From Myxococcota bacterium (GTDB lineage Bacteria; Myxococcota_A; Polyangia; Palsa-1104; JAEUJZ01), in assembly GCA_025057315.1 (NCBI GenBank), contig JANWXW010000145.1, positions 1 to 56,670 on the forward strand: 56,670 nucleotides of DNA. Direction: 5' to 3'. A model generated the notes under the pieces. It was not told where the DNA came from and made no database searches. It saw nothing but the letters and a program-made list of their open reading frames with translations. Position numbers and translations under genes: made by a program. The stretch's first letter is position 1. Each line of letters opens with the position of its first letter. Of the stretch, positions 22,799 to 34,980 are shown in pieces.

Positions 22799-24421
22799 GT
22801 GCGAAACAAATTGCGCAGCCGGCGCCGCTCCACTAGGCTGACGGCGGTGCCCGCTGTGGTCGATCTCTTTGTGCCCTTGTCGGAGCTGCCCCGGGCTCGC
22901 ATGGAGGCTGGACCTTCGGATCCGCTGACCAGCCTCGCGCTGCGCCGGGCGGCCCAGGTCGCCGGCATGCCCCCGGCGCTGGTTTCCTCTGGGCGGATCG
23001 TGCGCAAGTCGCTGGATGCGCGAAAAGGCTTCCCGCTGGGGTTCCGGCTGCAGGTGGTGCTGGCGCGGGCCGGGGAGGCGCTGCCTGCATCGCCCCGCCT
23101 GCCGCCGCCGGTGCCGGCGCGACCGGGGCTGCACGTGGTGGTGGTGGGCAGCGGGCCGGCCGGCACCTTCTGCGCGCTGCGGCTCAGCCAGGCCGGTGCC
23201 CGGGTGACGGTGGTCGAGCAGGGCAAGCCGGTGCAGCCGCGGCGGCGCGACCTGGCGCTGCTCACCCGGGGGCAGCTGGTGCCTTCTTCCAACTACTGCT
23301 TTGGCGAGGGCGGCGCGGGGACCTATAGCGACGGAAAGCTATACACGCGGGTCAAGGACCGGCGGGCCGTTCAGGAGGTGCTGTTGACCCTGGTGGAGCA
23401 CGGGGCCGACCCTGCCATTGCCGTCGAGTCACGGCCGCACATTGGCTCCAACCGGCTGCCGCGCATCCTGTCGGCGCTGCGGCAGAACCTAGAGGCCCGG
23501 GGGGTGGTCTATCTGTTCGAGGAGACGGTGGTGGACCTGCTGGTGCGGCTGGGGCGCGCTGCGGGCGTGGTGTGCGCCTCGGGTCGCCAGGTGCCCGCCG
23601 ATGCCGTTGTGTTGGCCCCCGGGCACAGCGCGCGGCCGCTCTATGAGCTGCTGCTGCGGCGCGGGGTGGCGCTGCAGCCCAAGCCCTTTGCCGTGGGCGT
23701 GCGGGTGGAGCACCCCCAGCCGCTGATTGATCGGATCCAATACGGGGCGGCGGCTGGCCACCCGGCGCTGCCACCGGCCTTTTACCACGTGACCGCGACC
23801 TGCGGCGGCCGGGGCGTCTACAGCTTCTGCATGTGCCCGGGGGGCTGGGTGGTGCCGTCTGCGACCGAGCCGGAGGGGCTGTGTACCAACGGGATGAGCC
23901 TGTCGCGGCGCAACTCGCCGCTGGCCAATGCCGCCCTGGTGGTGACGGTGGGGCCGGCCGATTTCCCCTCGGACCACCCGCTGGCTGGCGTGGCGCTGCA
24001 GCGGCAGATGGAGCGAGCCGCCTTTGCCTTGGGGGGGGGCGACGGGTCGGCACCGGCGCAGCGGCTGGTCGATCTGGTCGCTGGTCGGCCCAGCCAGGAT
24101 GTTCGGCCGAGCACGTACCGGCCGCGCGTGGTGCCGGCCGAGGTGGGTGCGGCGCTGCCGCCGCCGGTGCGGGAGGCCTTGCGGGAGGCGCTGCAGGGCT
24201 TTAACCGCCTGCTGCCCGGTTTTGTCGGCCCGGAGGCGCAGCTGGTGGGGGTGGAGACGCGGACCTCGGCCCCGGTGCGCATTCTGCGCAATGAGGCCCT
24301 CATGTCGCCCTCGCTGCCCGGGCTGTACCCCTGCGGCGAGGGGGCGGGGATGGCCGGAGGCATTGTCAGCGCAGCCATCGATGGCCTGCGCGTGGCCGAC
24401 GCGGTGCTGGCGCGCGGTTGA
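22799..24421 (+). CDS. FAD-dependent dehydrogenase (COG2509-like)
   Basis: About 540 residues. The N-terminal small domain ends with RIVRKSLDARKGFPLGFRLQ, a hallmark of this family. The FAD-binding Rossmann motif is VVVVGSGPAGTFCALRLSQAGARVTVVEQG, followed by GEGGAGTYSDGKLYTR. C-terminal FAD contacts are seen in LYPCGEGAGMAGGIVSAAIDGLRVA. No other cofactor motif is evident, and the substrate of the family is unknown. The start is uncertain: GTG 22799 (after AAGGTGG) is used; GTG 22847 is equally possible and would remove 16 residues. It is 31 bases upstream of the acyl-CoA mutase gene and may lead that operon. Confidence 0.85.
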   Translation: MRNKLRSRRRSTRLTAVPAVVDLFVPLSELPRARMEAGPSDPLTSLALRRAAQVAGMPPALVSSGRIVRKSLDARKGFPLGFRLQVVLARAGEALPASPRLPPPVPARPGLHVVVVGSGPAGTFCALRLSQAGARVTVVEQGKPVQPRRRDLALLTRGQLVPSSNYCFGEGGAGTYSDGKLYTRVKDRRAVQEVLLTLVEHGADPAIAVESRPHIGSNRLPRILSALRQNLEARGVVYLFEETVVDLLVRLGRAAGVVCASGRQVPADAVVLAPGHSARPLYELLLRRGVALQPKPFAVGVRVEHPQPLIDRIQYGAAAGHPALPPAFYHVTATCGGRGVYSFCMCPGGWVVPSATEPEGLCTNGMSLSRRNSPLANAALVVTVGPADFPSDHPLAGVALQRQMERAAFALGGGDGSAPAQRLVDLVAGRPSQDVRPSTYRPRVVPAEVGAALPPPVREALREALQGFNRLLPGFVGPEAQLVGVETRTSAPVRILRNEALMSPSLPGLYPCGEGAGMAGGIVSAAIDGLRVADAVLARG

Positions 24422-24452
24422 CGGCATCGGCGGTAGCAGCCACACTCCGGGC

Positions 24453-26060
<1,608 letters not shown>

Positions 26061-26073
26061 CCCGCAAGGCCCT

Positions 26074-27630
26074 ATGGACCAGTCCATTCCGACCTTCCCG
26101 GAGACCTTCAACATCGCCAGCTATTTTTTGGATGCTCGGCTGGAGGAGGGGCGCGGCGCTCGCATCGCCGTCGCCGACGACAGCGGCCGCTACAGCTACG
26201 CCCAGGTGCACGACATGGCCGGGCGCATCGCCGGCGCGCTGTGGCAGGCGGGTGTGCGGCCAGAAGACCGCTGTCTGCTGGCCCTGTTCGACAGCGTGGA
26301 GTTTGTCGCCGCCTTCTTTGGCGTGCTCAAGGCAGGGGGCGTCGTGACCATGGTCAACCCCGAGTTGCCCGCGGCCGACTACGAGCACTACCTGCGCTAT
26401 ACGCGCTGCCGGGCCCTGCTGGTGGACGCGATGCTGCTGGAGCGCATCGCCCATCTTCTGCCCGGCTGCGACTGCCTGCGCATCGTCATGGTCGTTGGCG
26501 GGCTGCCGCCCCCGGGGCTGGGCGTGCCGGCGATGAGCTGGCAGGAGGCGCTCGGTTGTGCGCCGCGGCCCACCTACCCCACCTCGCGCGACGACCCGGC
26601 GGTGTGGCTGTTTACCAGCGGCTCCACCGGGCGACCCAAGGCAGCGGTGCACCTGCACCACGACTTTGCCTACAACAACGAGGGCTACGCCCGGCAGGTG
26701 CTCGGCATCCGCGAGGACGACGTCACGCTGGGGGTGCCCAAGCTGTTCTTCGGCTACGCCACCGGCATCAACCTGCTGTTCCCCTTGGCTGCCGGAGCCA
26801 CCGCGGCCCTGTACCGCGACCGCGCCACACCCGAGCGCCTGCTGCAGCTTATCCGCCAGCACCGGGCCACGATCCTGAGCTGCGTGCCGACCATGATGAA
26901 CAAGCTGCTGCAGCATGCTCCCGAGGCTGACCTGCGCCCGCTGCGGCTGTGCACCTCCGCCGGCGAGGCGCTGCCCGAGGAGCTGTACCGGCGCTGGATG
27001 GCAGCCTACGGGGTCGAGGTGCTCGATGGCATCGGCTCGGCCGAGATGTTTCACATCTACATCAGCAACCGTCCGGGGCAGGTGCGGCCCGGGTCGCTCG
27101 GTCGCCTGGTGCCGGGGTACACGGCGCGCATCGTCCGCCCCGATGGGAGCGAAGCGGGGCCGGGGGAGATGGGCACCCTGCACGTCTGTGGCGACTCGGC
27201 GGCGCTGTGCTACTGGCAGGACCACGAGCGGAGCAAGCAGGTGCTGCGCGGCGACTGGGTGGTCTCCAGCGACCTGTTCCATCGGGACGAGGAGGGCTTT
27301 TTCTACTACGATGGCCGTGCTGACGATCTGCTCAAGGTGGGCGGCATCTTTGTCTCGCCGCTGGAGGTGGAGGGCGTGCTGCTGCGCCACCCCGCGGTGC
27401 TAGAGGCGGCGGTGGTGGGCGAGGAGAACGAGGCCGGGCTGGTGCGGCCGCTGGCCTGGGTCGTGCTCCGCCCCGGCTACACCGGAGACGACGAGCTGGC
27501 CCGGGCGCTCATCGAGCATGTCCGGGCGCACCTGGCCCACTACAAGGCCCCTGGCCGCATCCAGTTCGTCGAGGCGCTGCCGCGGTCAGACCGGGGCAAG
27601 GTGCTGCGCCGCGTGCTCCAGGGTGGCTAG
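26074..27630 (+). CDS. benzoate-CoA ligase family acyl-CoA synthetase
   Basis: 518 residues of the ANL (acyl-CoA synthetase) superfamily. A10-like Lys is near the C-terminus (RSDRGKVLRR); P-loop motif A3 reads WLFTSGSTGRPKA; A5 reads DGIGSAEMFHIYI; A7 STDG-like region reads SSDLFHRDEEG; A8 reads GRADDLLKVGG. The N-terminus (FNIASYFLDARLEEG) and the GSAEM segment are typical of the benzoate/4-hydroxybenzoate-CoA ligase subgroup. It should form acyl-CoA from acid, ATP and CoA through an acyl-AMP. Operon order behind the mutase large subunit suggests it makes the mutase substrate or handles its product. Aromatic or branched substrate cannot be decided. Confidence 0.9.
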   Translation: MDQSIPTFPETFNIASYFLDARLEEGRGARIAVADDSGRYSYAQVHDMAGRIAGALWQAGVRPEDRCLLALFDSVEFVAAFFGVLKAGGVVTMVNPELPAADYEHYLRYTRCRALLVDAMLLERIAHLLPGCDCLRIVMVVGGLPPPGLGVPAMSWQEALGCAPRPTYPTSRDDPAVWLFTSGSTGRPKAAVHLHHDFAYNNEGYARQVLGIREDDVTLGVPKLFFGYATGINLLFPLAAGATAALYRDRATPERLLQLIRQHRATILSCVPTMMNKLLQHAPEADLRPLRLCTSAGEALPEELYRRWMAAYGVEVLDGIGSAEMFHIYISNRPGQVRPGSLGRLVPGYTARIVRPDGSEAGPGEMGTLHVCGDSAALCYWQDHERSKQVLRGDWVVSSDLFHRDEEGFFYYDGRADDLLKVGGIFVSPLEVEGVLLRHPAVLEAAVVGEENEAGLVRPLAWVVLRPGYTGDDELARALIEHVRAHLAHYKAPGRIQFVEALPRSDRGKVLRRVLQGG

Positions 27631-27631
27631 C

Positions 27632-28402
27632 ATGGCCGGGCCGCGGCAGCTGCTGGCGGAGCTCAGCTGGGAGGAGGTGGCGGCGCGACGGCCGGGGCAG
27701 CCGGTGGTGCTCTTGCCCGTGGGCGCCACCGAGGCCCATGGGCCCCACCTGCCGCTGGGCACGGACGTGATGTTGTCGGAAGAGCTGGCCGCGCGGGCGC
27801 AGCAGCAGCTCCAGCAGCTGGGGGTCGAGACCCTGATTGCGCCCTCGCTGGCCTACGCCGTGGCCGAGTTCGGCGCGCCCTTTTGTGGCAACGTGTCCAT
27901 CCGGCCCGACACGGCCGCGGCCCTGGTGGCCGATGTGTGCGAGGGCCTGCACCGCGGGGGCCTCGAGCGCGTCTGCCTGGTCAACAGCCACCTGGAACCG
28001 GCGCATGTGGCCGCCCTGCGGCAGGGAATCGCTGAGGCCATGCGGCGCACCGGAGCGACGGTGGCCCTGGCCGACCCAACCGAGCGCCGCTGGGCCCGCA
28101 CCCTGAGCGAGGAGTACCGCCGCGGCGACTGCCACGCTGGGCGCTACGAGACGGCGCTGCTGCTGGCCGCCCGGCCCGAACTGGTGCGCGGAGCAGCCGA
28201 GCTGCCCGCCAACCCAGCTCGCTTTCTGGCCGCTGTGCGCGGCGGGGCACGAACCTTCGTGGAGGCCGGCGGGCCGCGCGCCTACTTCGGCGACCCGGCT
28301 GCGGCCACAGCCCAGGAGGGGGAGCAGCTCTTTGCCCTGCTGGTGCAGATGGTGGTCCAGACGGTCCTGGAGACCTGGCCCCCCGACCGCCCGGCGGGCT
28401 AG
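27632..28402 (+). CDS. creatininase-family amidohydrolase
   Basis: 256 residues. Creatininase fold with the metal-binding GATEAHGPHLPLGTD segment (Glu and His ligands), CGNVSIRP, LVNSHLEPAH, and the Glu in HAGRYETALLL. The family includes creatinine amidohydrolase, a step of riboflavin/F420-like deformylation and the mycofactocin peptidase MftE; the activity here is unknown. ATG 27632 is 1 base past the upstream stop (TAG CATG), so it is in the ligase operon. It ends with a CTAG that is shared with the convergent radical SAM gene: the two stop codons overlap by two bases. Confidence 0.85.
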   Translation: MAGPRQLLAELSWEEVAARRPGQPVVLLPVGATEAHGPHLPLGTDVMLSEELAARAQQQLQQLGVETLIAPSLAYAVAEFGAPFCGNVSIRPDTAAALVADVCEGLHRGGLERVCLVNSHLEPAHVAALRQGIAEAMRRTGATVALADPTERRWARTLSEEYRRGDCHAGRYETALLLAARPELVRGAAELPANPARFLAAVRGGARTFVEAGGPRAYFGDPAAATAQEGEQLFALLVQMVVQTVLETWPPDRPAG

Positions 28403-29355
28403 AGCGACCACAGGGCCCAGCGGGCGCGGGGGTGGGGCCGACGTACATCGATGCGGTGCAGACCCGCGCGGCGCGCAGCGGCCACGGCTGCCTCATGGTC
28501 GGCCGAGGTCGTGGGACGACACAGCTCGGGGTAGCGGTGCGGCATTCGCAACACGCTGCCCTCCGGACGGTACTGATCCATGATGTTGACGTAGGTGTCC
28601 GGGCCCAGCTCGGTGGCCAAGAAGCGGAAGATCGCCTCCGCATCGGCCGTGGCGCCGGGCATGACCAGGTGGCGCACGAGCAGGCCGCGCCGCGCCAGCC
28701 CCTCCTCGTCGAGCACCAGGGGACCCACCTGGCGGTGCATCTCCCGCACGGCGCGGCGGGCCACCTCGGGGTAATCCTTGGCCTTCAGGTAGCGCGCTGC
28801 CAGGTGGGGGTCCCAGTACTTGAAATCCGGCATGTAGATGTCGACGATGCCCTCCATCAGGTGGAGGCTGTGCAGGGAGTCGTAGGCGCTGGTGTTGTAC
28901 ACGATGGGCAGGTGCAGCCCCCCCTCGATGGCATAGGGCAGCGACTCGAGGATCTGGGGCACCACGTGTTCTGGGGTGACCCAGTTGATGTTGTGGCAGC
29001 CCCGTGCCTGCAGCTCGAGCATCATCGCTGCCAGCTCGCGTGGACCCACCTCCTGGCCGGCCCCCTGCTGGCTGGTCTCCCAGTTTTGGCAGAAGACGCA
29101 GCGCAGGTTGCACCAGCCAAAGAAGATGGTGCCCGAGCCGGCGTAGCCGCGCAGGCAGTCTTCCTCGCCAAAATGAGGGAAGTACGCCGAGACGCGCGCG
29201 CGCCGGCCGGCCCGGCACACGGCGGTCTCATCCGCCAGGCGGTTCACCTCGCAGTCCCGCGGACAGACGCGGCATGCACCCAGGCCCGCCACCGCCTCGT
29301 CGATGCGGCGGTACAGCTCGGCCCGATCGAGGGACCTGTAGGCTGGCCATGCCAT
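28399..29355 (-). CDS. radical SAM protein, PflX/COG1313-like
   Basis: 318 residues. The radical SAM cluster is C82-x3-C86-x2-C89 (CNLRCVFCQNW), with FFGW before it. The N-terminus carries four more Cys (28, 31, 35, 47) in a C-x2-C-x3-C arrangement, as in PflX and AmmeMemoRadiSam proteins. The barrel has IVYNTSAYDS and YMPDFKYWD. Members of this group are annotated as pyruvate-formate-lyase-activating-like, but the substrate is unknown. Start ambiguous: ATG 29355 or ATG 29376; no ribosome site separates them. It overlaps the creatininase gene end by 4 bases, and the glycyl radical enzyme expected for a true activase is not present in the window. Confidence 0.85.
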   Translation of the reverse strand: MAWPAYRSLDRAELYRRIDEAVAGLGACRVCPRDCEVNRLADETAVCRAGRRARVSAYFPHFGEEDCLRGYAGSGTIFFGWCNLRCVFCQNWETSQQGAGQEVGPRELAAMMLELQARGCHNINWVTPEHVVPQILESLPYAIEGGLHLPIVYNTSAYDSLHSLHLMEGIVDIYMPDFKYWDPHLAARYLKAKDYPEVARRAVREMHRQVGPLVLDEEGLARRGLLVRHLVMPGATADAEAIFRFLATELGPDTYVNIMDQYRPEGSVLRMPHRYPELCRPTTSADHEAAVAAARRAGLHRIDVRRPHPRARWALWSL

Positions 29356-29465
29356 GCCAAAGGGGCAGCATAGCATGACCCGGCGGGATGGGGCACAGGG
29401 CTTCCCGGCGAGGCCGGGCCGCTGGCGGCCAGGGTGCTGCGGCCCCGGGCTGTGCTGGCGCGCCC

Positions 29466-30194
29466 CTAGCGAAGCTGCTCCACCACGGCCCCGCCCAGGG
29501 TGCCGATGAGGGCCCGCTCGGCCTCGTGCAGAAACAAGCCGGTCTCGATGACCCCGGAAAGGAGCTTGAGGCAGCGGTGCAGCTGCTCGGGGTCGGCGGC
29601 CTCCTCGGCCCCCAGGGGGATGTCGATGAGCAGGTTGCCGCCGTCGCTGCGCACGGGCGTGCCCTCCACCAGGCGCAGCGCGGCGCCGGGAAAGCGGTCC
29701 TGGATGCGGCGCAGCGTCTGGGCGACCCCAAAGGGCACCACCTCCACCGGCAGGGGGGCGCGCGCGCCCAGCCGGGAGACGCGTTTGCCCTCGTCGGCCA
29801 CGACGATCAGACGCCGCGAGGCGTGGGCCACCAGCTTTTCGCGCAGCAGCGCCCCGCCGCCGCCCTTGAGGAGGCGCAGGGCCGGGTCAATCTCATCGGC
29901 GCCATCGACGGTCAGGTGGACGGGCTGCGCCGCACCCGGCAGGTCATCCAGCTCGCGCAGGGGCAAGCCCAGGCTTGCGGCCAGCCTGGCGGTGCGCGTG
30001 GAGGTGGGCACGCAGGCCGCCAGGTGCAGCCCATGGGCGGCCCGTGCGGCCAGGGCCCGGACAAACCAGGCTGCGCTGTCGCCGGTGCCCAGGCCAACGA
30101 CCATGCCCGGCTCCACCAGCGCTGCAGCCGCTTCGGCGGCAGCCTGGCGGGCGCGCCCGCGTCCATCCGGTGCGATCGGTCCAGAGGGATCCAT
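29466..30194 (-). CDS. rpiA: ribose-5-phosphate isomerase A
   Basis: 242 residues, the usual RpiA length plus a short N-terminal extension. The enzyme interconverts ribose-5-phosphate and ribulose-5-phosphate in the pentose-phosphate pathway. Motifs are present: VVGLGTGDSAAWF (consensus GLGTGST, so one change), TVDGADEIDPALRLLKGGGGALLREK with catalytic Asp and Lys, VADEGKRV and the DGGNLLID segment. The upstream GNAT gene (30201) ends 6 bases before this start, so the two are probably co-transcribed with the pseudokinase gene above them. Confidence 0.92.
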   Translation of the reverse strand: MDPSGPIAPDGRGRARQAAAEAAAALVEPGMVVGLGTGDSAAWFVRALAARAAHGLHLAACVPTSTRTARLAASLGLPLRELDDLPGAAQPVHLTVDGADEIDPALRLLKGGGGALLREKLVAHASRRLIVVADEGKRVSRLGARAPLPVEVVPFGVAQTLRRIQDRFPGAALRLVEGTPVRSDGGNLLIDIPLGAEEAADPEQLHRCLKLLSGVIETGLFLHEAERALIGTLGGAVVEQLR

Positions 30195-30200
30195 GCCCTC

Positions 30201-31214
30201 CTATAGCCAGTGCCCGCGCTCCCAGTCCAGCCAGTCGTCTGCGCGCACGCCCGGGGCCAGGGGCAGCATCATGGGCAGGTCTGCGGCCGGAACCTCCTGC
30301 CCGCCGCGCAGCCAGCCCATCAGGGGGTTCTGCCAGATCTCCACCCCGCCCAGGCCTGCGGCGGCGGCCTCGGCGCGTGCCCCGTGCAGCACGTTGCGCA
30401 GCGCCTGCGCCTCCGGGTGGCGGGGGTCCACCTGGGTCCCCTGGGCCCACAGGGTCGGGCCCGGATACAGGCACAGCACGCGCAGCAGCCCGGCCACCAG
30501 GTCGTGCTGCCACAGGGCGAAGGCCGGGCCGCAAGCTGCCCCGACGACCTGCGGCACGGGGCGCCCGAGCACCTCGGCGTAGAAGCGAGCGCGCTCGTGA
30601 TGCCAGCCGATCTGGGCTGGGCTCAGGCGCAGCGTCAGCGGGGAGCGCGGCAGGCCAGCGTAGCGGAGATCGAGCAGCGGGCCGATCTGCTCCGAGCGCA
30701 GCCACACCACGGCCTCCAGTCCCGGCTCGGGCTCGTCGGGCCGGGGGGCCGAAAAGCGGCGCAGGCGCAAGGGGCGCGCAACATAGCCGAGGCGCTCGTA
30801 CAGGGCCGGCCCGATCTCGGAGATGAGGTAGGCGCACACGGCTCCCTCCTGGCGGAGCACGGCGTGCAGGTGTTCCAGCAGCGCCCGGGCATAGCCCCGG
30901 CCCCGCAGCGCCTGCTCGACGAAGACGCTGGCCACGCCCTGGGCCGTTCCAGTGCGCGGGCGGCCCCGATCGCCGCCCACCAGCACCTGGACCTCGTACG
31001 TCTCGCAGCTGGCCACCGGCTGCTCGCCGTCGAACAAGACCCAGCGGCGCAGCCCGCTCTGCGAAAACGGATGGGCCCACAGGCGGCGCTCTCGTTCCAG
31101 ATACTGGGCCTGGCTGAGCGCCCGCCCCCAGGCGGCATAGGTGAGCGCGTCTCGGGCCGCGGCCTCGGCAGGCGGCTCTGCCGACAGCGCTGCGCGGTAG
31201 CACACCAGCCTCAT
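30201..31214 (-). CDS. GNAT-family acetyltransferase (LYC1/Eis-like)
   Basis: 337 residues. The acetyl-CoA site is SVFVEQALRGRGYARALLEHL, with the R/Q-x-x-G-x-G/A motif R-G-R-G-Y-A. A long C-terminal region (about 170-337) shows the tandem-GNAT-like shape of LYC1/Eis proteins; a second CoA motif is not visible. Substrate unknown. Its ATG overlaps the stop of the pseudokinase gene (ATGA, 4 bases), a translational coupling that suggests a shared function, for example acetylation within one signalling unit. It is followed closely by rpiA. Confidence 0.8.
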   Translation of the reverse strand: MRLVCYRAALSAEPPAEAAARDALTYAAWGRALSQAQYLERERRLWAHPFSQSGLRRWVLFDGEQPVASCETYEVQVLVGGDRGRPRTGTAQGVASVFVEQALRGRGYARALLEHLHAVLRQEGAVCAYLISEIGPALYERLGYVARPLRLRRFSAPRPDEPEPGLEAVVWLRSEQIGPLLDLRYAGLPRSPLTLRLSPAQIGWHHERARFYAEVLGRPVPQVVGAACGPAFALWQHDLVAGLLRVLCLYPGPTLWAQGTQVDPRHPEAQALRNVLHGARAEAAAAGLGGVEIWQNPLMGWLRGGQEVPAADLPMMLPLAPGVRADDWLDWERGHWL

Positions 31215-32632
31215 GGATCCCCCCTTCGGTTGCCCTGGCGCACCCGGGGCGGCCCGGGCAGCAGCACGCGGCGCAGCAGCTGCAAGAGCGGCCGTGTCTC
31301 CCCCGGCCAGCCGAAGGGGGTGCTCTGGGCGCTCAGCCCCGAGGCAGAGCTGGAGGAGGGGGGACCGACCAGGATCACGCCGAGCTCCTGCAGAGACTCA
31401 ACCAAGGGGCCCACCGGCGGCTGGTACAAGACCACGATCTGGGTCTGCCGCAGGGCCTCCTCTGCGCACAGGGACCGGCCCAGCGAGAGCACGTCCGGGT
31501 CGGCCAGCGAAGGCTGGTGGAGCAAGACCAGCCGCGGCCGATAGCGCAGCGCCAGCGTCCTGGCATGGGCCCCGGTGTCGGCCAGCACCGGTGTGCGCGA
31601 CGAGACGGCACCGATCAGGCTCTGCAGCTCACGGCGTGCCGATGCGGTGCCCGCCACAACGAGCACGCAGGGCAGGGCCTGGGCCTCCACGGGGCGCTGG
31701 GGGAGGGTGGACAGGGCCGCGCGGAGGTCGTCCACCAGCTCGCCGCACGAGGGGGGCCGTTGCGCCGGATCGAGGGCCAAAGCGCGCTGCAGCACCGCAT
31801 CCACGGCCTCCCCCAGATCGGACCGGTAGGCACTGCACAGGGGTCGCCAGGCCGCTAGGTGGGCCCCTAGGGTCGCCATCTCGCCATCGGGCCCAAAGGG
31901 CGGCACGCCACACAGCAGGTGAAAGGCCACGGCCCCCAGGGCATAGACGTCGATGCGCCGATGGATGACGCCAGCGCGCTCGGGCAGCAGCTGCTCGGGC
32001 GCCAGGTAGGCGCAGATGTGAAGCAACGACGGGCCCAGCCCCTCGCTCTCGATGATGCGGGAGGCGGCCGAGTCCTCGCCCGACCCCACGGACTCCAGCG
32101 CGGCTTGGCCCAGGCCCCCCAAGACCACCGGGCCGTCCTGGACCCCATAGATGTGTTCGGGCCGCAGCTCGCAGTGACAGATCCCAGCGGCGTGCAGCGA
32201 GTCCAACGCCCGTGCCAGCGGGCCGAGCACGGACAGAACCGCCGCCGGCGCCAGCCCCTGAGTGCCAGGCTGCAGCGGATGGCCTAGGGGCTCCCTCCAC
32301 ACGGCCACCGCATGGCCCGCTGGCCCCCAGCCGAGCCCGACCAGCTCTTGCACATGGGGGTGCCGGACACCCAGGAGCCGAGACAGCACGCCCGGCAGGG
32401 GTATGCCCGGTCGGGGCTGACACCAGATCTCCACCCCCTCGCCCGTGTCCTGCGCCTGGCCGCGCAGGCGGATGCGCCCCCAGCGGGGAGGCAGCTCGCC
32501 GGTGATGACGTACGCCGAAGGCAGACCCGCGCCCTGGAGCACATCGCCTGCGCGAAGCACCGAAGGACGTGCGGGTTCCTCTCCCTCGGCGCTCTGCCCG
32601 AACAAGCGCCGGCCGGGCGGATGTCCAGTCAT
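31211..32632 (-). CDS. pseudokinase fused to a degenerate receiver domain
   Basis: 473 residues. The kinase-like domain (about 30-310) lacks catalytic residues: HRD-L-K-P-E-N is H153-C-E-L-R-P-E-H160, and the DFG position is LGGLG (171-175). There is no VAIK Lys. The APE motif (AYLAPEQLL) and the DVYALGAVAFHLLCGVPPFG segment remain, so the fold is likely kept. Residues about 321-425 resemble a response-regulator receiver, but the phospho-acceptor Asp is replaced (VLLHQPSLADPD). Inference: a scaffold or allosteric regulator, not an enzyme. Start ATG 32632 is set by GGAGGG. It is coupled to the GNAT gene and divergent from the 96-residue gene. Confidence 0.82.
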   Translation of the reverse strand: MTGHPPGRRLFGQSAEGEEPARPSVLRAGDVLQGAGLPSAYVITGELPPRWGRIRLRGQAQDTGEGVEIWCQPRPGIPLPGVLSRLLGVRHPHVQELVGLGWGPAGHAVAVWREPLGHPLQPGTQGLAPAAVLSVLGPLARALDSLHAAGICHCELRPEHIYGVQDGPVVLGGLGQAALESVGSGEDSAASRIIESEGLGPSLLHICAYLAPEQLLPERAGVIHRRIDVYALGAVAFHLLCGVPPFGPDGEMATLGAHLAAWRPLCSAYRSDLGEAVDAVLQRALALDPAQRPPSCGELVDDLRAALSTLPQRPVEAQALPCVLVVAGTASARRELQSLIGAVSSRTPVLADTGAHARTLALRYRPRLVLLHQPSLADPDVLSLGRSLCAEEALRQTQIVVLYQPPVGPLVESLQELGVILVGPPSSSSASGLSAQSTPFGWPGETRPLLQLLRRVLLPGPPRVRQGNRRGDP

Positions 32633-32749
32633 GTCGGCGACCCTCCAACCAGGGTAGCACGTGGGGAGGGCGCCACAAGAGCCTCCTATGCTACTGTGAG
32701 GCGGGGTGGATCCCCGAGGGATGTGGGGAGGACCCCTCCGCGTCGTTTC

Positions 32750-32778
32750 TGTCCATGGTCTGTTTTGTCCATAGTCTG
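32750..32778. promoter_or_regulatory. direct repeats, candidate operator
   Basis: TGTCCATGGTCTG (32750-32762) and TGTCCATAGTCTG (32766-32778) match at 12 of 13 bases and repeat every 16 bases. They lie between the pseudokinase gene (minus, start 32632) and the 96-residue gene (plus, ATG 32813), an AT-richer stretch than its surroundings. Repeats of this size often bind regulators, but no family is indicated. Confidence 0.35.
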
Positions 32779-32812
32779 GTAGGTTTTGTGCCCCAAAAAG
32801 AGGATCGCGGCC

Positions 32813-33103
32813 ATGAAGACCGAACAGCTGCTGCAGGTGCTGGATGCCGACCGGGCGGTTCGCAAGGAAGGAAAGGGAACGTATGTGGTAGAAGATGATG
32901 TCGAGCTGACCCTCATGGTGGACATGGGCCACGAGGTGCTGTCGGTGAGCCGGGTGCGGCGGCTGCAGCTTCAGCCCGATCTGTTGACCGTGGAGACCCA
33001 CAAAGGGGAGCGCATCTATCTGGGGGCTGACACAACGGTACGGGGGTTGAAGTTCACCGAGCCGGAGGGCAGGAAGCTACCCAGCACGGGGTTTATGAGG
33101 TAG
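32813..33103 (+). CDS. small hypothetical protein
   Basis: 96 residues, ATG 32813 with GAGG upstream at about 9 bases. It is not recognised. The N-terminus is amphipathic and helical (MKTEQLLQVLDADRAVRKEG); the rest looks like beta strands (GTYVVEDDVELTLMVDMG, VLSVSRVRRLQLQPDLLTVE). No membrane segment or Cys. Codon use is that of the neighbours and the charge pattern is natural, so I think it is a real gene. It converges with the kinase gene at 33113 (9-base gap). Confidence 0.7.
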   Translation: MKTEQLLQVLDADRAVRKEGKGTYVVEDDVELTLMVDMGHEVLSVSRVRRLQLQPDLLTVETHKGERIYLGADTTVRGLKFTEPEGRKLPSTGFMR

Positions 33104-33112
33104 CACCGGCGG

Positions 33113-34930
<1,818 letters not shown>

Positions 34931-34980
34931 GTTCGAGACCAGCTTACCCTCCCATGGGCCCTGGGGTCAATGCGAGGGGG

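Noticed and set aside
28399..29355. Pyruvate-formate-lyase activating enzyme
   Set aside because: No glycyl radical enzyme is present nearby; only the general radical SAM family can be supported.
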